NCBI RefSeq assembly: GCF_019966535.1
Contig: NZ_JAIMID010000028.1
Location: forward strand, 1-56,615
DNA length: 56,615 nucleotides
Reading direction: 5' to 3'
Source: Mesobacterium pallidum
GTDB lineage: Bacteria; Pseudomonadota; Alphaproteobacteria; Rhodobacterales; Rhodobacteraceae
Under the pieces are notes generated by a model, which was not told the DNA's origin, did not search any database, and was given only the letters and a program-made list of their open reading frames with translations. The position numbers and the translations under genes were made by a program. Shown here in pieces: positions 9,060-16,971 of the stretch; positions within the stretch are counted from its first letter, which is position 1, and each line of letters starts with the position of its first letter.

Positions 9060-10120
9060 TCCGACCAGTTGCGCAGCGGGGTTGCGCCAAGCGCCTTGGT
9101 CTCGGCCTCCAGCGCCTTGAGGACGTCACTGCCCGGCAGGCCCTTGGCGTCGATCGCCGCCGCCCAGTCCTGTGCGATATTCGGGATCGCTTCGGCCCAT
9201 TCGCGACGCGCCTCGTCCGACCATTCGGTTATTGTGGCGCCGTTCTCGGCCATGAGCTCGAGATGCTTGACCATGTTGGCATTGATCGCCGTCATCAGGT
9301 CAACCGAATAGGTGGTCGCCGCAGTCTTGATGGCCGTCTGCACATCTTCCGGCAGCGCAGCGAGCTTGGCCGTGTTCATGGCGATGGTGCTGCACCACTG
9401 TGCGCCCAGGCTGACCTTCACGAAATGCGGCGCCACCTCGTAATACTTGCCCGGAAAGGCGGCCGAGGTCAGCACCAGCACGCCGTCAGCGATGCCGGAC
9501 TGGATGCCCTGGTAATATTCGCTCATGTTTCCCGCAACCGCGACCATGCCAGTATCGCGCAGCCAGTTCGCCGTCGGTCCGGGGGCATAGATGCGCCGGC
9601 CCTCAAGTTCGGCAAGCGAGGCGGCGGGTTCGGTCAGCATCAGGTTGTAGTCGTCGCAGATGCTGCCCGGCGACAGGACCGTCGCGCCGTAGGCGTCCCA
9701 TGCCTCCTTGAACGCCGGGTTGCCCTCGCGGACCTTGGCCATCGCGTTGCGGATCACCGCGTCGTCCGGGGTGATGAACGGCGCCTGATACGTCACCTGC
9801 TCAAGCGGCAGCTGCGATGCGGAAAACAGCGTCGGCACAAAGGCCACGTCGATCACGCCCTGCTGCAGTGCCTGCAATTCGCTGCCGGTCTTCACCAGCG
9901 TGCCCCCATAGGCCTGCAGCCAGGTGATGCTGTGGGGGCTTCCGGCGTCCTTCAGAAGCCGCTCGACCTCCGGCACGAACACCTTTCCAAGAAAGGCGAC
10001 ATGGGGAAATACTTCCGGATGGCCCGTGGCGAGGGTCAGCTTGAAAGTGTCGGCCGATGCCGCGCCGGGCCCCGCACCGAAGGCAGCGGCAACCAGCGCC
10101 GCGACGTATCTGAATTTCAT
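9056..10120 (-). CDS. dctP: TRAP transporter periplasmic substrate-binding protein (DctP type)
   Basis: A protein of 354 residues. The first about 23 form a signal peptide (basic start, alanine-rich core, cleavage near AASA/DTF). The mature part begins KLTLATGHPEVFPHVAF and contains the DctP features of a long helix region and YAPGPTANWLRDTGM. A purine-rich ribosome site (AGGGAG) precedes ATG 10120. It binds an organic acid in the periplasm for the DctQM permease. It is divergent from the GntR regulator, with a shared regulatory region. Confidence 0.92.
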   Translation of the reverse strand: MKFRYVAALVAAAFGAGPGAASADTFKLTLATGHPEVFPHVAFLGKVFVPEVERLLKDAGSPHSITWLQAYGGTLVKTGSELQALQQGVIDVAFVPTLFSASQLPLEQVTYQAPFITPDDAVIRNAMAKVREGNPAFKEAWDAYGATVLSPGSICDDYNLMLTEPAASLAELEGRRIYAPGPTANWLRDTGMVAVAGNMSEYYQGIQSGIADGVLVLTSAAFPGKYYEVAPHFVKVSLGAQWCSTIAMNTAKLAALPEDVQTAIKTAATTYSVDLMTAINANMVKHLELMAENGATITEWSDEARREWAEAIPNIAQDWAAAIDAKGLPGSDVLKALEAETKALGATPLRNWSE

Positions 10121-10209
10121 GTCTCGCTCCCTGTAGGTTTGCTCCGACCGTCACGGTGGACGGTGCCGGACGATCTCCACCGCCTGAAACGTCAAGCCGC
10201 GCAATAGAT

Positions 10210-10238
10210 TTGTCAACACAAAATATATTTTGTATGAT
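10210..10238 (+). promoter_or_regulatory. Promoter of the gntR gene
   Basis: TTGTCA (10210-10215) and TATGAT (10233-10238) are 17 bp apart and point at the gntR gene. The spacer contains the perfect palindrome at 10218-10233, so a bound repressor would block RNA polymerase directly. The start codon lies 74 bp beyond the -10. Confidence 0.65.
10218..10233. promoter_or_regulatory. Likely GntR operator
   Basis: ACAAAATATATTTTGT is a perfect 16-bp palindrome lying between dctP and gntR. The 12-bp core AAAATATATTTT recurs at 11633-11644 in the next divergent promoter region. AT-rich palindromes of this size are usual for FCD-type GntR regulators. Confidence 0.75.
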
Positions 10239-10312
10239 GGCAGAAGGGCGATCGACATCCCGCATCGGGAGATCTGGACAGGTGCTGCCCCGCTGACGTA
10301 AGGAGCCTTGAC

Positions 10313-10996
10313 ATGAGCCAGCCCACCAAAGCCGACCAGGTCTATGGACAACTGCAGCGGGATATTCTCGCCTGCAAGCTGCCTCCTTCGTCCAAGATCA
10401 AGATCAACGACGTCTGTGCCCGCTATGCCGTCAACCTAGGCGCGGCGCGCGAGGCCCTGTCGCGCCTGGCCGCCGACGGCATGGTGCGGATGGAACCGCA
10501 GAAGGGGTTTTCCGTATCTCCGATCTCACGCAAGGAGCTCACCGACCTGACCGAAGCCCGCATCGCGCTTGAGGAGCTCTGCCTGGCCCAGTCCATCCGT
10601 GCCGGTGACGTAAGCTGGGAAACATCGGTGGTGGCCGCCTACCACAAGCTGAGTCGCATTCCCGAACGCAGCGGCGAGGGCGGCGAGGTGATGAACGACG
10701 CCTGGTCGGTCGCGCATGCCGAGTTCCATCGCGCCCTTGTGGCGGCCTGCCCGAACCTGTGGCTGCTGCGGATGCGCGAGGGGCTGTACCTGCAGAGCGA
10801 ACGGTACCGTCACTGGAGCGTTTCGCTGTATTCCGACGGCCGCCCACGGATCGTGGACGACGAACACCGCGCCATCATGGAAGCCGCGACCCGTCGCGAT
10901 GAAATCGCGACAAGGTCTTATATTTCGGCACATTTTCGCCGTACTACCGAGGATCTTCTGGCCAAGGCCGAGGCGGCGCAGCGCGAAATTGCCTGA
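10313..10996 (+). CDS. GntR-family transcriptional regulator, FCD (FadR) subfamily
   Basis: A protein of 227 residues. The N-terminal winged helix (about 8-75) reads VYGQLQRDILACKLPPSSKI, then AAREALSRLAADGMVRMEP. The C-terminal all-helical FCD domain (about 85-220) has the usual metal/ligand histidines in AEFHRALV, DEHRAIME and SAHFRRT. A TAAGGAG site lies eight bases before ATG 10313. It is divergent from dctPQM. It probably represses the TRAP genes and the FAH/VOC genes through the shared palindrome, released by the transported acid or its breakdown product. Confidence 0.9.
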   Translation: MSQPTKADQVYGQLQRDILACKLPPSSKIKINDVCARYAVNLGAAREALSRLAADGMVRMEPQKGFSVSPISRKELTDLTEARIALEELCLAQSIRAGDVSWETSVVAAYHKLSRIPERSGEGGEVMNDAWSVAHAEFHRALVAACPNLWLLRMREGLYLQSERYRHWSVSLYSDGRPRIVDDEHRAIMEAATRRDEIATRSYISAHFRRTTEDLLAKAEAAQREIA

Positions 10997-11017
10997 CCGC
11001 CTGACTGCTCTGTTCCT

Positions 11018-11572
11018 TCAGGACGCAAGCCTGCGGGTCAGGTCCGCGAAACGTTCGACATAGGCGCGGATGAAAGTACGGGTTGCGTCGGCCGACACCT
11101 CGCCACTGTCGGAAATCAGGTCCGGCTGGCTGAACGCGATATAGGCCTCGGCCGGGACCACAGTTACCCCGAGAACGGACAGCACCTGGCGCAGGTGCTG
11201 CTGGCCGACCGCGGTTCCGATTCCGCCGGGAGAGGTCCCCATCATTCCTGCCGTCTTGCCGGCCCAGACGTTCTGCCCCATCGGTTTCGACCCCCAGTCG
11301 ATCGCGTCCTTCACCATGCCGGGGATCGACCGGTTGTATTCCGGCGTCACGAAGAAGACACCCTGTGCCGCGCGGATCTGATCTGTGAACCGTGTCACCT
11401 CGGCCGGGCGGGCGCCTTCAAGTTCCCCGTTATAATGCGGAATGTCGTCGATGCGGACCCTCTCAAACTCGAGCGTGTCGGGGGCAAGGGCCGCGACCGC
11501 GCGGGCGAGCTTTTCGTTCAGGGACCCGGTGCGGGAGCTGCCCACCACCATCGCGATTTTCATTCTGGACAT
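11018..11572 (-). CDS. NAD(P)H-dependent FMN reductase
   Basis: A 184-residue flavodoxin-fold protein. The phosphate loop is GSSRTGSLNEKLA (about 12-24), and VTPEYNRSIPGMVKDAIDW (about 75-93) is the family motif of ChrR/SsuE-like reductases. It makes free reduced FMN or reduces quinones. Initiation at 11572 has AAGGAG at eight-base spacing. The internal ATG 11563 lacks one. It could feed the luciferase-like monooxygenases in this window. It ends 21 bp from the end of the convergent gntR. Confidence 0.88.
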   Translation of the reverse strand: MSRMKIAMVVGSSRTGSLNEKLARAVAALAPDTLEFERVRIDDIPHYNGELEGARPAEVTRFTDQIRAAQGVFFVTPEYNRSIPGMVKDAIDWGSKPMGQNVWAGKTAGMMGTSPGGIGTAVGQQHLRQVLSVLGVTVVPAEAYIAFSQPDLISDSGEVSADATRTFIRAYVERFADLTRRLAS

Positions 11573-11632
11573 CTATCGGGACTCCTTGGCTGAAACGTTC
11601 TGTTCTCGTCATAGATCGCTTTGGGCAAACTT

Positions 11633-11644
11633 AAAATATATTTT
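11633..11644. promoter_or_regulatory. Second GntR-type operator core, overlapping a promoter
   Basis: AAAATATATTTT, identical to the centre of the gntR operator, lies between the FMN reductase (minus) and the FAH gene (plus). TTGACA follows at 11648-11653 and may be the -35 of the FAH promoter. Only the core is palindromic here; the outer ACA/TGT of the first site is not kept. Confidence 0.6.
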
Positions 11645-11703
11645 TTCTTGACACCCCCGACGCTCCTGCGCAGGTTGGTCCGACACAAGTCAGGAGGTGC
11701 GTG

Positions 11704-12591
11704 GTGAAATTCGCGTCGGTAACGGACGGTTCTAGGACCGGGATCGCAGTTGAAACCAGAAACGGGATCGTCAGGGCGCTCTTCGCGGGCGAACCCGGTT
11801 TTCCCGGCGACCTCGACACGCTGGTTGCGTCCGGGCCGGCGGCACTGGCCGAGGCCGGACAGGCGCTTGCGGGGGCTGCCGAGCTCGACGCAAAGCACCT
11901 GACGTTCCTGCCCCCTCTGCAGCGAGCGGGCAAGCTGCTTTGCATCGGTCTGAACTACGCCGACCATTCGGCCGAAGGCGGTTTCGCGGTGCCCGACTAC
12001 CCGACCGTCTTCGCCCGGTTCAATACTTCGCTCGTCGGCCACGGACAGCCACTGATCAAGCCGCGCACCTCGGACCAGTTCGATTACGAGGGCGAAGTGG
12101 TTGCGGTGATCGGCAAACCCGGCCGCCACATCCCGAAGGAAACGGCGCTGGACCATGTGATCGGCTATTCGCTGTTCAACGATGCGTCGGTCCGGGATTT
12201 CCAGATGCGCACCCCGCAATGGACGGTCGGCAAGAACTTTGACGGCACCGGGGCGTTCGGCCCCTGGCTCGTGACCGCCGACGCGCTTCCCAATGGTTGT
12301 GCGGGCCTGAAACTGGAAACACGGCTTAACGGCCAAACGGTCCAGAGCGCCTCGACCGACGACATGGTGTTCGACATCGCCACGCTGGTCTCGACCCTTA
12401 GCGAGGCGATGACTCTGGAAGCCGGAGACGTCATTATCTCGGGCACCCCCGCTGGTGTCGGCATTGCCCGCAAGCCCCAGCTGTTCATGAAACCCGGCGA
12501 CATTTGCGATGTCGAAGTCAACGGCCTGGGAATCTTGTCGAACCCCGTCGCAGAGGAATGCACGCGACCGCATCAAGGAAGGATACCATGA
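11704..12591 (+). CDS. Fumarylacetoacetate hydrolase family protein
   Basis: About 295 residues. The catalytic FAH domain runs from about residue 75: LCIGLNYADHS, the metal-binding acidic set in FDYEGEVVAVIG (E-x-E) and FNDASVRDFQ (D), and the C-terminal DVIISGTPAGVG. These enzymes hydrolyse or hydrate acylpyruvate-type products of ring cleavage, or decarboxylate oxaloacetate-like acids. CAGGAGG at 11691-11697 fits GTG 11704 (MKFASV) better than GTG 11701. Its stop overlaps the start of the downstream VOC gene, matching a ring-cleavage and hydrolysis pair. Confidence 0.9.
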   Translation: MKFASVTDGSRTGIAVETRNGIVRALFAGEPGFPGDLDTLVASGPAALAEAGQALAGAAELDAKHLTFLPPLQRAGKLLCIGLNYADHSAEGGFAVPDYPTVFARFNTSLVGHGQPLIKPRTSDQFDYEGEVVAVIGKPGRHIPKETALDHVIGYSLFNDASVRDFQMRTPQWTVGKNFDGTGAFGPWLVTADALPNGCAGLKLETRLNGQTVQSASTDDMVFDIATLVSTLSEAMTLEAGDVIISGTPAGVGIARKPQLFMKPGDICDVEVNGLGILSNPVAEECTRPHQGRIP

Positions 12592-13190
12592 TGGAAAACG
12601 CCGGACCCAAGAACCCCGTCCTGCACCATGTCAACCTGAAGACCTCGCGCCTGCAGGAGATGATCGACTGGTATCGCACCGTGGTCGGATCGGAGCCCCT
12701 GCATCAGTTCGAGGGCGGCGCCTGGTCGTCCAACGACGCGGCCAACCACCGCATCGCGCTGATCACCTCGCCCGAGGTGCGCGACGACCCCGAAAAGGTC
12801 ACGCGGTCCGGGATGCACCACATGGCCTTCGAATACGAGACGCTGGACGATCTTCTGGCGACCTACGAACGTCTGGCCGGACTTGGCATCACGCCGCATC
12901 TCACTCTGGATCACGGCATGACCACCTCGTTCTACTATCTCGATCCGGACGAAAACAGCGTAGAGCTTCAGTGCGACAATTTCGGCGACTGGAGCAAGTC
13001 CAGCGAGTTCGTCCGCACCTCTGCCGAGTTCAAGGCCAATCCGATCGGCACGCCGGTGGATCCGGCACGGATGATCGAGGCACGGCGCGCCGGGGCCAGC
13101 ATGCAGGACGTCCAGAAGCGCGCCTACGCCGGAGAGTTCCCGCCGTCCGCGCCGATGGACCCGCGTCTGCCCTTTCCGCTCGAGGTCTGA
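12588..13190 (+). CDS. VOC-family protein, extradiol-dioxygenase-like
   Basis: A protein of 200 residues. Its beta-alpha-beta-beta-beta modules carry candidate metal ligands: His in VLHHVNLKT (about 13-14), His in GMHHMAFEYE (about 80), and Glu in ENSVELQCDN (about 127). This is the 2-His-1-carboxylate pattern of type I extradiol dioxygenases, though the protein is smaller than the two-domain enzymes. ATG 12588 overlaps the FAH stop and follows AAGGAAGG. Together with the FAH-like hydrolase it could open and process an aromatic ring. A glyoxalase-type isomerase role is the alternative. Confidence 0.82.
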   Translation: MMENAGPKNPVLHHVNLKTSRLQEMIDWYRTVVGSEPLHQFEGGAWSSNDAANHRIALITSPEVRDDPEKVTRSGMHHMAFEYETLDDLLATYERLAGLGITPHLTLDHGMTTSFYYLDPDENSVELQCDNFGDWSKSSEFVRTSAEFKANPIGTPVDPARMIEARRAGASMQDVQKRAYAGEFPPSAPMDPRLPFPLEV

Positions 13191-13245
13191 CCGTTCGGCG
13201 GCTCTGCCTCATGCGCCCGAACGATCTGCGCGCGACCGCCGACGA

Positions 13246-14328
13246 CTACCGCGCCATCCATCGTCGCAGCGCCTCGGCGCCAGTAACCGTTTCTGCGGGC
13301 CGCGTCCTTGAGGGTGTGCCCGAAAACCGTGGCGCAGGAGCGGGTTGCGTCAGGCCGTCGACGGGGGCGTACGTTCCGCGCGCGACGTTGTGGGGCGCGA
13401 CGAAGGCCTCGTCTAGGGTCAGGACCGGGGTGACGCAGGCATCGGTGCCATCGAAGATCTGCGCCCACTCGTCCCTCGTACGGCTGGCAAAAAGCGCTGC
13501 GAACCGGGCCTGCATGTCCGGCCAGCCCGCGGGGTCGTACTGGACCATCGAGTCGGGCGGGATCCCGAAGCCATCGAGCAGGGCCGCGAAGAACTGGGGT
13601 TCCAGCGCGCCGACGGCGACGTGACCTCCGTCCGCGCAGGCGTAGCAGCGGTAAAACGGCCGTCCGCCGTCAAGAAGATTGTCCGCGCGCCGCGCGCTCC
13701 AGCCGCCGCTTTGTCGCAGGGCGACGAACAGGCTGAGCAGCATGGCCGTCCCGTCGGTCATCGCCGCATCCACCACCTGCCCCGTGCCTGTGCGCTGCGC
13801 CGACAGAAGCCCCGCCGTCACGCCAAGTGCGAGGAACATCGCCCCGCCCCCGTAGTCGCCAACAAGGTTGAGCGGCGGATCCGGCGGCGCATCCGGCGCT
13901 CCGAACAGGCCCAGGACCCCTGCCATCGCGATATAGTTGATGTCATGTCCTGCACGCATCGCCATCGGGCCGGACTGACCCCAGCCCGTCATCCGGCCAT
14001 AGACAAGCCCCGGATTGCGGGCGAGGCAGGGCTCCGGACCCAGCCCGAGCCGTTCCATCACGCCCGGTCGAAACCCTTCGATCAGCGCATCGGCACGCCC
14101 GATCAGCTCAAGCGCGGTGGCGCGGTCGGCGTCGGACTTGAGGTTCAGCTCTAGCCCCGCGCGGCCGCGATGCAGGATTGCCTCGCCCAGATCCTCGTAG
14201 GCCGACTGTCCGCCCGACCGCGCAATCCGGATGATGTCAGCACCCATGTCCGCAAGAATGGTCGCGGCAAGGGGCACCGGCCCGATGGCATCCATTTCAA
14301 CGATACGTACTCCGTCAAGCGGTCCCAT
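13246..14328 (-). CDS. CaiB/BaiF-type CoA transferase, alpha-methylacyl-CoA racemase-like
   Basis: A protein of 360 residues. The N-terminus (MGPLDGVRIVEMDAIGP, then ADMGADIIRI) is typical of family III CoA transferases. GHDINYIAMAGVLGLFG (about 125) carries the histidine, and GQVVDAAMTDGTAML the aspartate, of the AMACR active site, so epimerisation of 2-methylacyl-CoA is more likely than CoA transfer. It ends 55 bp from the convergent VOC gene and follows an SDR on the same strand by 9 bp. A racemase here suggests substrates with methyl branches. Confidence 0.88.
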   Translation of the reverse strand: MGPLDGVRIVEMDAIGPVPLAATILADMGADIIRIARSGGQSAYEDLGEAILHRGRAGLELNLKSDADRATALELIGRADALIEGFRPGVMERLGLGPEPCLARNPGLVYGRMTGWGQSGPMAMRAGHDINYIAMAGVLGLFGAPDAPPDPPLNLVGDYGGGAMFLALGVTAGLLSAQRTGTGQVVDAAMTDGTAMLLSLFVALRQSGGWSARRADNLLDGGRPFYRCYACADGGHVAVGALEPQFFAALLDGFGIPPDSMVQYDPAGWPDMQARFAALFASRTRDEWAQIFDGTDACVTPVLTLDEAFVAPHNVARGTYAPVDGLTQPAPAPRFSGTPSRTRPAETVTGAEALRRWMAR

Positions 14329-14337
14329 GTTGCCCCC

Positions 14338-15120
14338 CTATATCCGGTTCGCCGCGCCGCTGCGCGACACGCCCAGCACCGCATCCAGTGCGCCGTCGAC
14401 GCGCAGGTTGATACCCGAGATATGGTCCGACTCCGGACCGGCCAGAAAATGAATCGCCCGCGCCAGATCCTGCGGTCTGCCGACACGGCCCATGGGAATA
14501 TCCTGCCCGCGCGCCTCGCGCACCGCCGGGTCGTCGTAGGACGCGGCAGTCATTGCCGTGTGGGTTGGCCCGGGCGAGACACAGTTGCAGCGGATCCCTG
14601 CGGGTCCCCATTCACCCGCCATCTGCCGCACCAGCATGACAAGCGCGGCCTTGCTGGTCGAATAGGCACCAAGCGGTATCGCCGGATGGTCTGCGGCCGA
14701 GGACGCCGTGGCGACGATCGCGCCTCGGCTGGCCGACAGGTGCGGATGGGCCGCCTGCCCCAGCAAGAGCGTCGCGCGAACGTTGATGGCCATCATCATG
14801 TCGAAAGCTTCTGCGCCCAGTTCGGTCAGGGGCGCGCGGTGAATGGCGCCCGCGTTGCTGACAAGCGCCTGCAGCGATCCGAAGCGGGCCACCGCCTGCG
14901 CGACGATCGACGCTCCCGCCTTTGGGTCGGAAAGATCGGCGACCGCTATCCCGACATCGGCCCCGAGGCCGGTCAGTGCCTCGGCCGCCCTTTCCAGCCC
15001 GCCTGCGTCGCGATCAGCGAGAAACAACCGCGCCGGACCTTCGCCATGAGGCCGTGTCGCGAAAAGTTCGGCCGTGGCGAAGCCGATGCCGCTGGCTGCG
15101 CCGGTGATGATGACAGACAT
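14338..15120 (-). CDS. SDR-family oxidoreductase
   Basis: A protein of 260 residues. The cofactor motif is TGAASGIGFAT (about 6-16), NAG appears as VSNAGAIHR (about 90), and the active site is a serine in TASSAAD with YSTSK (Tyr about 157, Lys about 161). An Asp in FLADRDAGG suggests NAD(H) preference. ATG 15120 is preceded by GAGGGAGGA; the open frame extends 26 codons further without family similarity. It is the first gene of the minus-strand unit with the CaiB-like gene, divergent from the acyl-CoA synthetase across dyad A. Confidence 0.9.
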   Translation of the reverse strand: MSVIITGAASGIGFATAELFATRPHGEGPARLFLADRDAGGLERAAEALTGLGADVGIAVADLSDPKAGASIVAQAVARFGSLQALVSNAGAIHRAPLTELGAEAFDMMMAINVRATLLLGQAAHPHLSASRGAIVATASSAADHPAIPLGAYSTSKAALVMLVRQMAGEWGPAGIRCNCVSPGPTHTAMTAASYDDPAVREARGQDIPMGRVGRPQDLARAIHFLAGPESDHISGINLRVDGALDAVLGVSRSGAANRI

Positions 15121-15171
15121 GCGCGTCCTCCCTCTGGATGTCCTGACCCAATGGCGCGCGGGTCCGCCCCG

Positions 15172-15191
15172 CACCTGCCGGGCGATAGGTG
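15172..15191. promoter_or_regulatory. Dyad A, putative LAL-regulator operator
   Basis: CACCTGCC-GGGC-GATAGGTG, an imperfect 20-bp dyad with the same 4-bp spacer as the two perfect copies upstream of the luxR-type gene. It lies between the divergent SDR (start 15120) and acyl-CoA synthetase (start 15244), so it could control both directions. Confidence 0.7.
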
Positions 15192-15243
15192 TCCGCACCC
15201 CACGGGCCCGTTAGGACAAAATGGTGCAATGTGGGAGGTGTGC

Positions 15244-16887
15244 ATGACCCAGGTCCTGTCAGGCAACGGTTTTGCCTGGAATTTCGGTCGGGAAGATACC
15301 CTGGCCGACCTTCTTCTGCGCCGGGCTGAGGAAAGCCCGGACCTGAATTTTGCGATATTTCCGGATAGTGTGACGCCACTCGCGCAACTGCGCGACCGCG
15401 CCCTGGCCTTCGCGCGCGGGCTCATCGGTCTTGGTTTGCGGCCCGGTGACAAGGTTGCGATCCTGATGCCGAACTGTCTGGACTACATGGTCGCCCATTT
15501 CGGCATCCAGCTGGCAGGCGGCGTCGGTGTCCTGCTGAATGCCCGCGCCCGCAGCCTGGACCTGCATCATGCCGTAGCCCTGAGCGATGCATCGCTTCTC
15601 ATCACCACGTCCGATTATGACGACGCGGTGAACTTCCGCGCGACGCTGACGGAAACCTATCCCGAACTGGCCACGGCCGAGACGGGCACGGACCTGTCGC
15701 TCGAGGCCGCGCCGCTGTTGCGCCAGATCGTTCTGTTCGGAACCGGCAGGTGGCGCGCCGCGATCGCCGCAGATGACATGATCGGCCGTGCCGACGGCGT
15801 GTCCGACGCGCAGCTTGCGGCTGCGCGTGACGGGCAGACCCGCGAGGACACGGCGGTGATGTATTTCACATCCGGCACCACGTCTCGCCCCAAGGCATGC
15901 GAGATCAGCCATGCGGCGCTGCAACGCTCCTGGTCGATCTTCACCCGGACCGTCGCTTTGCGGCCCGGCGAAAAGGTCTGGGTGCCGATGCCGTTCTTCC
16001 ACTCCGGTGGTATCGGGCTGATGTCCGGTCTGCTGGCCGACGGTGCCTGCATGGCGAGTGCCCCGCATTTTACCGCCGACAGCGTGCTGGACATGGTGGG
16101 AACGCACCGGATCGAACATCTGTACCCCGGATTCCATCTTCTCGCTGCGCCCGTGATCGAGAACGACCGGTTTTCGGCCAAGGCGTTTGCGTTCATCCGG
16201 TCGCTGGTGGTCATCGGCCCGCTCGGCACCGTGCGGCGGCTTGCCGCGCGTCTGCCGGAAGGGACCCCCGTCCTGAACCTCTATGGTCTGTCCGAAGCCA
16301 GCGGCCTTGTCACGCTGGCCGATGCGCACGACCCCGAGGAGATCCGGCTGACAAGGGCCGGACGCGCCCTGCCCGGCATCGAGGTGATGATCGCCGATCC
16401 CTCGACCGGCGAGGCGCTGCCGACCGGGCGGGAAGGTGAAATCCTCTTCCGCGGCGGCGGTGCCTTCAGGGGGTACTACAAGGCCGCAGACGAGACAGCC
16501 AAAACCATTCGCCCGGACGGGTACATACGCACCGGCGACCTGGGCACAATGGACGACGACGGACGGCTGGCCTATGTCGGACGGATCAAGGATCTGATCC
16601 GTGTCGGGGGCGAGAACGTCGCGGCGGCCGAGATTGAAAGCTACCTTTCCGCCCATCCCGGCGTCGCCAACGTCCAGGTGGTGGGCAAGCCCGAGGATCG
16701 CCTTGGCGAAGTTCCGGTGGCGTTTGTGGAGCTGCGTCCCGGCATGACGGCCAGCGAGGCCGAGCTGATAGAGTTTCTGCGCGGCAAGATCGCCCGGTAC
16801 AAGGTGCCGACCGAGGTACGATTCGTCACGACATGGCCCATGTCGGCCACGAAAATCCAGAAATTCAAACTGAGAGAGCTCCTGTGA
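15244..16887 (+). CDS. AMP-dependent acyl-CoA synthetase
   Basis: A protein of 547 residues of the ANL superfamily. The phosphate loop is YFTSGTTSRPKA (about 205), the A5 region is NLYGLSEASG (about 345), YIRTGDLG (about 430) contains the ribose-binding Asp, and the hinge is GRIKDLIRVGGENVAAAEIE. The catalytic lysine lies in MSATKIQKFKL near the C-terminus. GGGAGGTG precedes ATG 15244. It converts a carboxylic acid to its CoA thioester. As the first gene of the plus-strand operon it probably activates the acid imported by the Liv-type transporter. Confidence 0.92.
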   Translation: MTQVLSGNGFAWNFGREDTLADLLLRRAEESPDLNFAIFPDSVTPLAQLRDRALAFARGLIGLGLRPGDKVAILMPNCLDYMVAHFGIQLAGGVGVLLNARARSLDLHHAVALSDASLLITTSDYDDAVNFRATLTETYPELATAETGTDLSLEAAPLLRQIVLFGTGRWRAAIAADDMIGRADGVSDAQLAAARDGQTREDTAVMYFTSGTTSRPKACEISHAALQRSWSIFTRTVALRPGEKVWVPMPFFHSGGIGLMSGLLADGACMASAPHFTADSVLDMVGTHRIEHLYPGFHLLAAPVIENDRFSAKAFAFIRSLVVIGPLGTVRRLAARLPEGTPVLNLYGLSEASGLVTLADAHDPEEIRLTRAGRALPGIEVMIADPSTGEALPTGREGEILFRGGGAFRGYYKAADETAKTIRPDGYIRTGDLGTMDDDGRLAYVGRIKDLIRVGGENVAAAEIESYLSAHPGVANVQVVGKPEDRLGEVPVAFVELRPGMTASEAELIEFLRGKIARYKVPTEVRFVTTWPMSATKIQKFKLRELL

Positions 16888-16894
16888 CCCCCTG

Positions 16895-16914
16895 CGCCCG
16901 CCTTGCGATAGGTG
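16895..16914. promoter_or_regulatory. Dyad B, putative LAL-regulator operator
   Basis: CGCCCGCC-TTGC-GATAGGTG lies in the 84-bp gap between the acyl-CoA synthetase and the thiolase. The right half is identical to dyad A. It suggests an internal promoter for the thiolase-fadJ part of the operon. Confidence 0.65.
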
Positions 16915-16971
16915 AGCCATCCTCTCGTGTCGTTATCAACGCTGCAACACTCCCGAACCAAGGAGGCCGAG

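Noticed and set aside
14170..16887. A 905-codon open frame reading through the SDR antisense into the acyl-CoA synthetase
   Set aside because: Only the last 547 codons (from 15244) match a family and have a ribosome site. The rest is antisense to the SDR and CaiB genes.
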